DNA of 64,000 nucleotides from Lachnospiraceae bacterium. GTDB lineage: Bacteria > Bacillota > Clostridia > Lachnospirales > Lachnospiraceae. Both the position numbers and the translations under genes were made by a program. The notes under the pieces were generated by a model that worked only from the letters and a program-made list of their open reading frames with translations, was not told where the DNA came from and did no database searches. The DNA is taken from the NCBI GenBank assembly GCA_017521985.1, contig JAFXAZ010000008.1, positions 1-64,000 on the forward strand, given 5' to 3'. Below, one piece after another: positions 1-8,819 of the stretch; position 1 is the first letter of the stretch; each line of letters starts with the position of its first letter.

Positions 1-3000
1 GTTTAGAAACATTTTATGATATTTTGGTTTCCCCATCAGGGAGTGCAAAACCGAGTGGTGCGTGGCAAATGGATAATGTGGCAATCTACCAAAACGATGA
101 GTATGTAGATTTGTTTGAATCATCAAGTAGTCCGGACCCAGAGCCAACACCGGATCCAACACCGGATCCAACACCGGATCCAACACCGGACCCGGATCCA
201 ACACCAGATCCAACACCGGATCCAACACCAGATCCAGATCCAACGCCAACACCGGACCCAGATCCGACTCCAACACTAGACCCGGACCCAACGCCAACGC
301 CGGAAGTGACTTATGATATTTTTAAATATAACATAGAAGACGGAAATGTACCAGGTTCACCAAGTACAAAGAATGGTCTTACATTTGGCACGGGGACAGA
401 GGGAGACGGAACAAATGTAACTAATACATACCTGACATTAACTCGTTCCGGAACTGACGAGTCACATATACGTTTTTATCGAGCTTCAAGTGTCTGTGAA
501 AATACGACCCCATTATGGTTTACTTTTGATGTAGCAAAAGGTACAACTGCTCTTTCTAATGCAGTAATTAGAGTTGTAAATACTGGAAAAGCCAAAACAA
601 CTGTATTAACTATAAATGATGTTGTAAAGGATACAGATTCCGAAACTGTAGCAACATTAAGTGAAACCGAGTGGGTGAAACTGGCTATAAAAGTTGAAAG
701 TACAGGAGAAGCGAGTAAGATTTCTTCTTACATTGTAAATTCAGATGAAACACTCACATTATGTGCAGAACTTGCTTCTGATTTTAAAATAGAAGAATTT
801 TACTATTTCGAGGTATATACCGGTAAAGATGCAAGCTTAGCAAATGCCGGAGGTGTATTAAAGCTTGACAATATAGCAGCATATCAGGCAACTGGTTATG
901 TAGACATTTTTGAATATGTCGTTGATGACCCGTTTGTTCCGGAAATTGATGATACTGCTAAGGTAGGAACAGATGTAGAAATTGTTCATCCGGACTTAGA
1001 TAACTTTACGAGTGGTATTGTAGTTATTGCAGGTTTAGATAATGCTTATATAAATGGTCAAAAGGTAGCCGTTAATCCAACACCGGTATTGGCTGATTCC
1101 GGGAACGATGTAATGGTTTCTGGCGCATTTATTGAAACATATCTGGGTACGGATGTTGCTGATGAAACAGCAATGTATGCATTTGGAGAAGCTGCATCAA
1201 ATGCGGGAAAAACTGCGACATGGGATGACAGAGGAATGGTGATAGTTACAGACGCAAATGTTACAGTAGACCCAAAACTTATTACATTATTGGCGGGATA
1301 TATGCTTACTGGCAATGAAGTTAGTAACTATGCAGTTGTGCCTGCATTTACTCAGTCAATTATTGATGAGGCAGTTGCACTGGAAAATGCCAGATGGTTG
1401 GCTGATGCAGGAAATGATAATGCTGCAGAAAAGTGTGCTGATGCGTTATATTATCTGACATTAGCAACATATTTAAATCCACAGGCTGCTGCATCAGACG
1501 GAACACTTTGTAAAGATGCTGCATTAAGCAAATTACGTTATTTGATTGCAGGCGGTAATGAACCATATGCAAGTGTAGGTGCTTACTGGGGACATGCTGT
1601 TGTTTCATCAGCTTTGACACTTATTAAAAATACTCCGGTTATATATAATGAGTTAACAGCAGATGAAAAGGATAGAATGGACTGGCTCATGAAGGGTCTT
1701 GCAATTGCCGGAAATTGGGGCTTTAATGATGCTAATAGATATACAACCGGCTTTGATATGAAAGGAAACTTTAATAAAGGCTGGAATCCTAACTTTAGAA
1801 ATACATATCTTAATGTTGTATTGAATGCATCTTTGTATTTCGGTGCACAGGAGTTAGATAATATCTTTTTATCTTTTGAGTATGATGATTATATTGCTAA
1901 GTATACGGAATTAGGATTTACAAATATTTTAACAACGTGGACAACAGTTGATAATAAAGGAACTCCTGTTGGTCAGTTGATGGAAAACGGTGGTGACTGT
2001 TATCTCATAGGTACTCAGGGCTTAACTAACCAACAGGCTGGACAGCAAGCTGGTACTGGTGCCGGTGTAAAAGTTGCATTTTCATATAACGGCTACGGAG
2101 CAGATGACATACTTGATATATTTATGATGTCACTTGATTATACCTATGCGTGGGAGGTTATGAATACATACAATTATTCAGATGCTAACCTTCCTGATTG
2201 CTACATAATTTCCGGAAAAGAATCTCCATATACCGGTCAGATGGGCATGTTAAGAGAGTTTGCAGCGGCAGATGGTAGAAGTCGTATTTCTTATACATAT
2301 GATAGCTATATGATTATTAATACGGTTCTTGCTAATCTGAAGCTGTTAGGATTATGGGATTCATCTACAGAACAAATGCGTAAACTTGATAATAGAATTT
2401 ACGTAGGTAATGAAGACTTTATATTCAAGACACAAGAGGGATATCATTCTTATTCATCTGGTGTAGAACATAATGAATTTGAATTTAGTATTGAAGCCAG
2501 AGGTAATCTTTTTATTAAAGATATTTGGAGAAACTTCCACTGTATGTTAAATGAGGAAGTTTCTACAATACCACGAGAAGATGTTGTAATAAATGGTGCA
2601 GTTTTAGATGCCGCCCCAAAAGATGGCATAATTACTGCTCCGGAAGGTGCGTTTGAAGCAGTAACAAAGGAAGCGGTTACACCAATTTTCCCAACCACAT
2701 CTTATTACGATATAGGTAAAGACTTGAAAAACGGTATTGTAGAGTTTGATATTGTAATTGGCAATCAATTCAATGCACTCGACTATGACGTATGTGTTAT
2801 GCCAATTAAACAACAGGAAGGAATTACTTTCTCAAATACCAATATGGCAATCCAGTTCAAGAGTGGTGATATTAATATAAGAAATGCAAAAAAATATATA
2901 AATACCGAACTGAACTTTGCTGCAAATTATCGTTACCATGTAGTTGTTGAATTTGATGTGACTACGGACAAATATTCTGTAGAACTGGTACAAACTTGGC

Positions 3001-3698
3001 CAGAGACAAGAAATGAATTATCCTATAAGGCAGAGGATTTTGATTTCAGATATAATGGAAATGAGATTGATTTTGTAGATTCTATTGCTTTGGTAAAAGC
3101 TAGTGATGCAAATGGCATGTGGATGGAAAACTTTAAAGTAGTTGAAGGTGAAGAAATTAGTCCGGAACCAAGTGAGCCAACAGAACCAAGTGAACCAAGT
3201 AACAGTCTTGAAATTTTTGAGACTGAAACGGATACAGAATATAAGGCTGGAACAAATGATAGCGTAACAATCCATTGTGCCGGAAACCATAATGAACTTG
3301 ATGAAGTAAAGGTGGACGGTAATGTGGTTGATAATTCTAATTACATTGTAAAAGAAGGGTCTACTATTGTAGAATTTAAGCCAGCATATCTGAATAGTCT
3401 TACACCAGGAGAGCATTCAGTTGTACTTGTATATACAGGTAACAGAACGACAGAACCAATTAAAATAAATATTGAAGCAGCAACGAATGTGCCTGATGAA
3501 GATGAAAGTGGTGAAGATGAAGCAGATGAAGTTGTAGATACAAATGTGAATAACACAGAGAACTCAGGAAGTAGTGCTACAATAACATCAACAGCAGCAC
3601 CAACAGGTGACAATAGTAATTTAGCACTTTGGATAATGATGATAGTGATTTCTGTGACGGGCTTAGGACTTGTCTTGATGAAAAAGAAAAGCAGATAG
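1..3698 (+). CDS. Large cell-surface multidomain glycan-active protein, 5' end outside window
   Basis: The reading frame is open at base 1, so the true start and signal peptide lie upstream. Visible order: the end of a beta-sandwich module closing with a YVDLFE motif (to ~125), a PTPDPDP linker (~131-303), a second copy of the same module closing with YVDIFE (~310-920), a region resembling copper-amine-oxidase N-type stalk domains (~970-1300), a helical region resembling the (alpha/alpha) toroid of polysaccharide lyases (~1350-2560), a concanavalin-like sandwich (~2580-3160), a SEPTEPSEP linker, an X2-like Ig module (~3200-3480), an acidic Ser/Thr-rich stretch, then APTGD, a hydrophobic segment and KKKSR. 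The tail looks like a sortase signal with Leu-Pro replaced by Ala-Pro. Polysaccharide lyase activity is inference; no catalytic residues are assigned. The deacetylase, esterase and GH88 genes downstream support a role in glycan breakdown. Confidence 0.6.
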   Translation, partial: LETFYDILVSPSGSAKPSGAWQMDNVAIYQNDEYVDLFESSSSPDPEPTPDPTPDPTPDPTPDPDPTPDPTPDPTPDPDPTPTPDPDPTPTLDPDPTPTPEVTYDIFKYNIEDGNVPGSPSTKNGLTFGTGTEGDGTNVTNTYLTLTRSGTDESHIRFYRASSVCENTTPLWFTFDVAKGTTALSNAVIRVVNTGKAKTTVLTINDVVKDTDSETVATLSETEWVKLAIKVESTGEASKISSYIVNSDETLTLCAELASDFKIEEFYYFEVYTGKDASLANAGGVLKLDNIAAYQATGYVDIFEYVVDDPFVPEIDDTAKVGTDVEIVHPDLDNFTSGIVVIAGLDNAYINGQKVAVNPTPVLADSGNDVMVSGAFIETYLGTDVADETAMYAFGEAASNAGKTATWDDRGMVIVTDANVTVDPKLITLLAGYMLTGNEVSNYAVVPAFTQSIIDEAVALENARWLADAGNDNAAEKCADALYYLTLATYLNPQAAASDGTLCKDAALSKLRYLIAGGNEPYASVGAYWGHAVVSSALTLIKNTPVIYNELTADEKDRMDWLMKGLAIAGNWGFNDANRYTTGFDMKGNFNKGWNPNFRNTYLNVVLNASLYFGAQELDNIFLSFEYDDYIAKYTELGFTNILTTWTTVDNKGTPVGQLMENGGDCYLIGTQGLTNQQAGQQAGTGAGVKVAFSYNGYGADDILDIFMMSLDYTYAWEVMNTYNYSDANLPDCYIISGKESPYTGQMGMLREFAAADGRSRISYTYDSYMIINTVLANLKLLGLWDSSTEQMRKLDNRIYVGNEDFIFKTQEGYHSYSSGVEHNEFEFSIEARGNLFIKDIWRNFHCMLNEEVSTIPREDVVINGAVLDAAPKDGIITAPEGAFEAVTKEAVTPIFPTTSYYDIGKDLKNGIVEFDIVIGNQFNALDYDVCVMPIKQQEGITFSNTNMAIQFKSGDINIRNAKKYINTELNFAANYRYHVVVEFDVTTDKYSVELVQTWPETRNELSYKAEDFDFRYNGNEIDFVDSIALVKASDANGMWMENFKVVEGEEISPEPSEPTEPSEPSNSLEIFETETDTEYKAGTNDSVTIHCAGNHNELDEVKVDGNVVDNSNYIVKEGSTIVEFKPAYLNSLTPGEHSVVLVYTGNRTTEPIKINIEAATNVPDEDESGEDEADEVVDTNVNNTENSGSSATITSTAAPTGDNSNLALWIMMIVISVTGLGLVLMKKKSR
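131..303 (+). repeat. In-frame proline-rich tandem repeat (PTPDP units)
   Basis: Short direct repeats of the type CCAACACCGGAT/CC code for alternating Pro-Thr-Pro-Asp units. They form an extended linker between two beta-sandwich modules of the surface protein. The repeat is coding and keeps frame, so it is not a CRISPR array. Confidence 0.85.
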
Positions 3699-3708
3699 TT
3701 AATAAGCG

Positions 3709-3747
3709 ATATGGACTGGAGAGCTTTGCTTTCCAGTCCATATTTTG
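3709..3747 (+). terminator. Intrinsic terminator after the surface protein
   Basis: A 16-bp stem (3709-3724 with 3728-3743, one G-U type mismatch) with a 3-base loop is followed by TTTG. It lies between the surface protein stop and the deacetylase start, so downstream genes may depend on read-through or another promoter. Confidence 0.8.
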
Positions 3748-3767
3748 TGTAAAGGAGACTTACGAAT

Positions 3768-4709
3768 ATGCAACAGGTAGATACGCAGTTTTATCCCGGA
3801 TGGACAAGGAAGGCAATTACATTTTCTATTGACGATGGAGTTATACCAAACGATAGAAAATTTATAGAAATTGTTCGACCTGCAGGCATCAAAGGTACTT
3901 TTAACTTATGTACTCATAATATGACATACATACCAAAGGAGGAGTACAGAGAATTCTATCGAGGTTATGAAATTGCAAATCATACAAAGCATCATCCATA
4001 TGCTTTTGAAGATGGTGTGACGTATCAGATTAGCAATTTATTGTTTGATAGAGAACATGCAGAGCCGGAATTTATTTATCCCACAGAAACAGAGCATTTA
4101 TTTTATATTTATAAGTCGCCAAAGGGATGGAGATTAATTGCGGATACAGAAGGCTATATTACATTTATTGACAAGTGTCACGAAGAGCTGGAAGAAATCT
4201 TTGGAAAAGGAAGTGTCAGAAGTTTTGTATGGCCTTTTGATCAGCAGTCTAATGCAGTAATAGAAGAGCACCTTAAACATATGGGATATTATGGTGTCAG
4301 ACGTAGTGGTGCCAGATGTATAGATGGAGATTTTAACTTAGAAGAAGAGCGAATGCCATGGCATTATACGGCTAATCATATTAATTTGCTGGAATTAGCT
4401 GATTTATACGAAAAGCAAGCAGACGATGGGAACTTAAAGATATTTTGTTTTGGTGTGCATTCAAATGATTTTGAGAGAGATAAAAAGTGGGACGAGTTGA
4501 AGGAATTCGCCAAGAAATATGGAAATCGTCCACAGGATTATTATTATGCAACAGTAGGCGAAATATTTGATTATGCGGATGCATTAAAAGAATTAATTAT
4601 TACAGAGAATGTAGTGAGTAATCCTACTGATTTAGACTTATACATTGCTGTTGATGGTAAAAATATAATGATAAAAGCCGGGACAGATTATCTAAGAAAT
4701 TTAGAATAA
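3768..4709 (+). CDS. NodB-like polysaccharide deacetylase family protein
   Basis: A 313-residue protein without an obvious signal peptide. It shows the metal-dependent carbohydrate esterase 4 fold markers: an S-I-D-D-G motif near residue 20 in place of the usual TFDDG, an H-T-K-H motif (H-x2-H metal ligands) near residue 75, and a WPFDQ motif near residue 160. The family removes N- or O-acetyl groups from glycans. AAAGGAG lies just upstream of the ATG. An esterase and a GH88 hydrolase follow on the same strand, which fits processing of acylated oligosaccharides inside the cell. The exact substrate is unknown. Confidence 0.75.
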   Translation: MQQVDTQFYPGWTRKAITFSIDDGVIPNDRKFIEIVRPAGIKGTFNLCTHNMTYIPKEEYREFYRGYEIANHTKHHPYAFEDGVTYQISNLLFDREHAEPEFIYPTETEHLFYIYKSPKGWRLIADTEGYITFIDKCHEELEEIFGKGSVRSFVWPFDQQSNAVIEEHLKHMGYYGVRRSGARCIDGDFNLEEERMPWHYTANHINLLELADLYEKQADDGNLKIFCFGVHSNDFERDKKWDELKEFAKKYGNRPQDYYYATVGEIFDYADALKELIITENVVSNPTDLDLYIAVDGKNIMIKAGTDYLRNLE

Positions 4710-4747
4710 CTAATTTTTGTTGTGCGGTAAAAATTTTTGGAGGAATT

Positions 4748-5392
4748 ATGTATACAAAGCATAAATGGGAATCAAATAAGTATTATAATTTTGCGTATGT
4801 GCAATATTTACCACCAGATTTTGACGAAACTAAGAAATATCCATTGATTGTATTTTTGCATGGTGCAGGAGAATGGGGGGAGGATCTTGATGTGGCTATG
4901 AGGCACGGCTTCATGAAGCACGTTCGAGAAGATGGTATAGAGTATCCATTTATTTTTATTGGACCACAGTGCCCCCGTGAAAAATATTGGGGATGCTATA
5001 CGGAATCTTTAATAGCTTTTGTGGACGAAATGATAGAAAAATTACCTATTGATCCAAACAGAGTTTATCTGACTGGACTCAGTATGGGAGGTACAGGAAC
5101 TTGGATGCTTGCAATGGCTTGCCCTGAAAAGTGGGCTGCTATAGCTCCTGTATGCGGCACGGGAATTTATTGGTTTGGACGTATTTTAAAAGATATACCG
5201 ATACATGTTTTTCATGGAGATTGCGATTCCACGGTTCCGATAACAGAAAGTATTCAGATGGTTTCAAAAGTGAATAGTTGTGGTGGAAATGCTCAAATTA
5301 CCATCGTTTACGGAAAAGGACATGATTCTTGGGAAGAGGCTTACAAAGGAGATGTTTTATGGAAATGGCTACTTTCTCATGAAAAAGTTTAA
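4748..5392 (+). CDS. Alpha/beta hydrolase, putative carbohydrate esterase
   Basis: A 214-residue single-domain hydrolase of the dienelactone hydrolase/phospholipase-carboxylesterase type. The oxyanion motif HGAGEWG is near residue 40, the nucleophile is Ser112 in GLSMGG, an Asp follows in HGDCDS, and the catalytic His is in GKGHDSW. No signal peptide is seen, so it is likely cytoplasmic. A GGAGG precedes the ATG. Position between a NodB-like deacetylase and a GH88 enzyme suggests removal of acyl or feruloyl-type groups from imported oligosaccharides; that is inference. Confidence 0.75.
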   Translation: MYTKHKWESNKYYNFAYVQYLPPDFDETKKYPLIVFLHGAGEWGEDLDVAMRHGFMKHVREDGIEYPFIFIGPQCPREKYWGCYTESLIAFVDEMIEKLPIDPNRVYLTGLSMGGTGTWMLAMACPEKWAAIAPVCGTGIYWFGRILKDIPIHVFHGDCDSTVPITESIQMVSKVNSCGGNAQITIVYGKGHDSWEEAYKGDVLWKWLLSHEKV

Positions 5393-5460
5393 TAATCATT
5401 TTTGAAAATTGAGCACGCGGAGTGCCGCAGAAGTTTGATAAGGAGAAAGTGTCAGTTAAA

Positions 5461-6615
5461 ATGGAAAGTATAATAAAAACTAATCAAAATTGGATTGATA
5501 GTGTTTGGGAAAAAGTAGATAAGAAATTAAGCAGAATTGCAGTAAAAAGTCGCAATAAATTGCCATATACTACTATAAATGGTGAACATGATAACAGAGC
5601 AGGAGCTGCTGTTGCAGCGTGGACAAATGGTTTCTGGGGCGGTACGATGTGGCTAATGTACGAAGCCACCGGTAATGAAGAATATAAAAAGACCGCAGAG
5701 CGTTCTGAAGAATTATTGGATGATGCATTACGTCAGTACAAGAAATTACATCATGATGTGGGTTTTATGTGGCATTTGACCAGTAGTGCTAATTATCGAT
5801 TAACAGGAAATGAGCCTTCTGCTGTTAGAAGTTTTTTTGCAGCAACAAGTTTATTTTCACGTTATAATGTTTCCGGTGATTATATTCGTGCGTGGAATGA
5901 TACGGGTAAAAAGGATAATTCCGGCTTTTCTATTATTGATTGTCTTATGAATCTGCCATTATTATATTGGGCTTCAGACGAAATTGGTGATAATCGTTTT
6001 AAGAAAATTGCTATGAGACATATGGATATGGCAATGCGTGACCATATTCGTCCGGATGGTAGTGTAAATCACATTGTTAATCATGAAGTAGATAAGATTG
6101 GTGTTCAAAATGTTCTTGCAGGTCAGGGATATAGTGCAACTTCTTGTTGGTCTCGTGGATTAGCATGGGCAGTATATGGTTCGGTTATTTCTTATATTCA
6201 TACCGGAAAAGAAGAGTATTTGGTAACTGCCAAGAAAACGGCTGATTATTTTATCGAACATTGCCAAAAAACAGACTATCTTCCGCTAATAGACTTTGTT
6301 GCACCGGAGACCCCGGTGTATTATGATAGTACAGCAGGTGTATGTACTGCATGTGGGTTGTTAGAAATTGCAAAATATGTTTCCGAAGAAGAATCCAGAT
6401 ATTACACAGAGGAAGCGATTAAGATTTTGAAAGCTTGTGATGAGCATTTTTGTAATTATGAAGAGAATGAAGATGCGCTTGTATTGATGGGTAGCGAACG
6501 ATACCCTCATTCAGAAACTGCTATGCAGGGAGTTCATATTCCTATTATTTATGGTGACTTTTTCTTTGTAGAGGCATTGTGTAAGCTGAAAGGCCGAGAA
6601 TTTTTAATTTGGTAG
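5461..6615 (+). CDS. GH88-type unsaturated glucuronyl/galacturonyl hydrolase
   Basis: A 384-residue (alpha/alpha)6-barrel enzyme. GH88 enzymes hydrate the 4,5-unsaturated uronic acid left by polysaccharide lyases and so release it from oligosaccharides. Two Asp residues in the expected contexts, Asp99 (HHDVGFMW) and Asp160 (DCLMNLP), are 61 residues apart, as are the catalytic pair Asp88/Asp149 of the Bacillus enzyme. CWSRGLAWA is also typical. I chose the ATG at 5461, which gives the usual family length; an AAGGAG lies 15 bases upstream. In-frame GTG codons at 5422 and 5449 are alternatives. It implies that a lyase acts upstream, possibly the first gene of the window. Confidence 0.88.
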   Translation: MESIIKTNQNWIDSVWEKVDKKLSRIAVKSRNKLPYTTINGEHDNRAGAAVAAWTNGFWGGTMWLMYEATGNEEYKKTAERSEELLDDALRQYKKLHHDVGFMWHLTSSANYRLTGNEPSAVRSFFAATSLFSRYNVSGDYIRAWNDTGKKDNSGFSIIDCLMNLPLLYWASDEIGDNRFKKIAMRHMDMAMRDHIRPDGSVNHIVNHEVDKIGVQNVLAGQGYSATSCWSRGLAWAVYGSVISYIHTGKEEYLVTAKKTADYFIEHCQKTDYLPLIDFVAPETPVYYDSTAGVCTACGLLEIAKYVSEEESRYYTEEAIKILKACDEHFCNYEENEDALVLMGSERYPHSETAMQGVHIPIIYGDFFFVEALCKLKGREFLIW

Positions 6616-6636
6616 TAAAAAATGAAGCGTCAAAAA

Positions 6637-6664
6637 TAGGAGGAATCTTTATTGATTCCTCCTA
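6637..6664. terminator. Terminator between convergent genes
   Basis: A perfect 11-bp stem (6637-6647 with 6654-6664) with a 6-base loop. Read on the minus strand it is followed by TTTTTG, so it best ends the minus-strand oxidoreductase operon, and it can also stop the plus-strand GH88 transcript. Confidence 0.8.
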
Positions 6665-6670
6665 AAAATT

Positions 6671-7669
6671 TTATTTTACACCACAGCATTTGAGAATGGT
6701 CTTATAAAGTTGCAACTCATAATCATATGTATAAGGGTTTTCCTGGTCTCCTCTAACGAAAGAAGCAAAAGATGCCATCATAGAATCATATCGATCAAAA
6801 AGTGTACTTTCGGTCGTCTCACCTCTGTCTCCCCATTCGCTTGATTCATAAACAGTCTTGGTTGAGAACAATACGTCTTTTTCTTTAGACATCTCCAATG
6901 GGCAAATTACAACCGTTTTTTTGCTTCCGGTAACAACGAGTGAACGTCTTACAAAACCACCAAGTTGAGTATCATTTGTTTTGGCAAGAGATACTCCGTT
7001 TTCATATTTCATGACTACCATACCAAAGTCATTTGCGGTCACACCATCTAAATTAGTGGAACAGCTAAGAGGAATAATCTCTTTTGGCTCGCCCTGAATA
7101 GAATAAATCATGTCAATCAGATGACAGCCCAGGAAGAAGAGCATACCGGAAGGTAAGTTATGCAGCCATTCACGTACTGCTTTTGGATGATTACAGTTCA
7201 TCTGAGCTTCTACGCTGATAATTTCGCCTAATTCACCGTTTTTAATCTGCTGTAACAACTCTTTTACATATGGATTATATCGGTACATATATCCCGTATG
7301 AAAAACTGTTTTATTTTTCTTAACAGTAGCTATTAATTCCTCAAACTCTGCAAGTTGAATACCACCCGGCTTTTCCATATGTATATGTTTGCCTGCTTTG
7401 GCTGCCATTAAGGCATATTTCGTAAGATAGACTTCATCTGTTTCTACAACAATTGCATCAATGGAAGGGTCATTGAGCAGTTCTTTAACTGAAAATTCCG
7501 GATATCCATCAAAATATTTAACTTGTTCTGGAAGACGTTCTCTTTCATTTTCAGGCAGAGCATATCCTACCAGTTCAAAAATATCGCTCTGTTTCTTCAT
7601 GGAGTCCCAGATAAAAGGACCATGGCTGTAAAAATTCGTACCAATTTGTGCTACTCTAATTTTTTTCAT
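6671..7669 (-). CDS. Gfo/Idh/MocA family oxidoreductase
   Basis: A 332-residue NAD(P)-dependent sugar or cyclitol dehydrogenase candidate. The N-terminal Rossmann fold begins RVAQIGTNFYS, the MEKPGG motif carries the usual catalytic Lys, and CHLID supplies the conserved His/Asp. The start is the ATG at 7669, because the in-frame TTG at 7681 lies inside the GGAG ribosome binding site. This ATG overlaps the TGA of the upstream dehydrogenase (ATGA), which indicates translational coupling. The substrate is not evident; members act on inositols, glucose, 3-keto sugars or glycosides. Confidence 0.85.
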   Translation of the reverse strand: MKKIRVAQIGTNFYSHGPFIWDSMKKQSDIFELVGYALPENERERLPEQVKYFDGYPEFSVKELLNDPSIDAIVVETDEVYLTKYALMAAKAGKHIHMEKPGGIQLAEFEELIATVKKNKTVFHTGYMYRYNPYVKELLQQIKNGELGEIISVEAQMNCNHPKAVREWLHNLPSGMLFFLGCHLIDMIYSIQGEPKEIIPLSCSTNLDGVTANDFGMVVMKYENGVSLAKTNDTQLGGFVRRSLVVTGSKKTVVICPLEMSKEKDVLFSTKTVYESSEWGDRGETTESTLFDRYDSMMASFASFVRGDQENPYTYDYELQLYKTILKCCGVK

Positions 7670-8694
7670 AATGTTCTCCAATCAAATTGTACTATAGGGA
7701 AAGATTTTTCACTGCTTAAACGTGCATATACTTCCGGCGCTTCTAAAGGTGAATGAATTTCGTCGATTAGAGCGGACAAATCAATTCTACCCATTTCGGT
7801 AAGCTTTATAAGCGTTTCGATATCATCTTTTTGTGTCCACCATCCTTTGGAAGACTCGAATTTTGGTCTTGCCATAGTATGGGCACCAACTAACGTAATT
7901 CCCGGTGCATGAACCTTGCCATAATAATCTATGGTAAAGTTTTTGTTTCTTGTGCAGCCAAGTAATGCTACTCGTCCAAATTGTGCCATACAATCCAGAA
8001 TTCCCTCAAGCCCAGCACCTATACCGGTTACTTCGATTCCAACATTGGCACCACCACCTGTTAGTTCTTTTACCTTTTGGGCGAAATCCGGCATGTATGG
8101 ATCAAGAGCAAAATCTGCACCTGCTGAAAGGGCTTTTTCACGTTTCTCCGGTACTGGATCGACTGCAATAATTGGTGCTGCACCTGCCGCTTTCAAAAGA
8201 GGAATTGCAAAAAGACCCAAAATACCCATGCCCATAACAATAGCACTTTCACCTATTTCCAATCCACATTTTCTGATGGCTGCCAGCGGGAAAATTCCTA
8301 TGTGAAAAAGTGCAGCATTTTCAAAAGAAATCTTGTCGCTAATTGGATAAACATTTGCTCTTTCATAAATATCTGTGTGATTAATATTTATGAGTTCTCG
8401 ATGGGTAGTCCATGACATGGCAACTCTGTCTCCGACTTTTAAGTCTTTCACGTCCTCGCCAACCGCTTCAATCACACCGGCACTGCTATATCCCAATACT
8501 CTTGGCCATACAACATTACATTTGTTTCCCGCAGCTACATTGGGGTCACCTACTAAATTAGCTCTTTCTGTACCACTACTGATTGTAGATGCAGCCAGCC
8601 TTACCTGCACTTCATTTGCTTTAGGTTTTCCGATTTCGTCCTCCACTATTGCAGCAACAGAAGGACCTGTAAAAAAAATATTCCTGCTTTTCAT
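7666..8694 (-). CDS. MDR-family dehydrogenase lacking the zinc motifs
   Basis: A 342-residue medium-chain dehydrogenase/reductase with a clear coenzyme domain (VMGMGILGLFAIPLL, then VDP). The region where classical zinc alcohol dehydrogenases have GHE reads GYSSAG, and the usual N-terminal Cys ligand is not visible, so the catalytic zinc is probably absent. Related proteins are often annotated as bi-domain or sugar-alcohol oxidoreductases. The ATG at 8694 follows GAGGT and is preferred to the upstream TTG. It is coupled by ATGA overlap to a Gfo/Idh/MocA protein, which suggests joint oxidation/reduction of one sugar substrate. It is divergent from an AraC regulator. Confidence 0.82.
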   Translation of the reverse strand: MKSRNIFFTGPSVAAIVEDEIGKPKANEVQVRLAASTISSGTERANLVGDPNVAAGNKCNVVWPRVLGYSSAGVIEAVGEDVKDLKVGDRVAMSWTTHRELININHTDIYERANVYPISDKISFENAALFHIGIFPLAAIRKCGLEIGESAIVMGMGILGLFAIPLLKAAGAAPIIAVDPVPEKREKALSAGADFALDPYMPDFAQKVKELTGGGANVGIEVTGIGAGLEGILDCMAQFGRVALLGCTRNKNFTIDYYGKVHAPGITLVGAHTMARPKFESSKGWWTQKDDIETLIKLTEMGRIDLSALIDEIHSPLEAPEVYARLSSEKSFPIVQFDWRTL

Positions 8695-8734
8695 TGATAT
8701 TACCTCTTTCAAAGTTAGTTTGTTATCTTATTAT

Positions 8735-8763
8735 ATTATAGTGAATTGACTTGAAGCCAACAA
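8735..8763 (-). promoter_or_regulatory. Sigma70-type promoter of the MDR/Gfo operon
   Basis: On the minus strand TTGTTG and TATAAT are separated by 17 bp (complement of 8758-8763 and 8735-8740). It overlaps the plus-strand promoter of the AraC gene, so the two transcripts may exclude each other. Confidence 0.6.
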
Positions 8764-8774
8764 TATGCTATTCT
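8746..8774 (+). promoter_or_regulatory. Promoter of the divergent AraC regulator
   Basis: TTGACT (8746-8751) and TATTCT (8769-8774) with a 17-bp spacer, lying inside the divergent promoter region. Confidence 0.55.
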
Positions 8775-8819
8775 TTAAGAAATGAGGTAATATACTGTGA
8801 ATAATGAGGTGTATTTGAT

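Noticed and set aside
131-303. Repeat array that might suggest CRISPR
   Set aside because: The repeats are short, contiguous, in frame and encode PTPDP linker units; there are no spacers and no cas genes.
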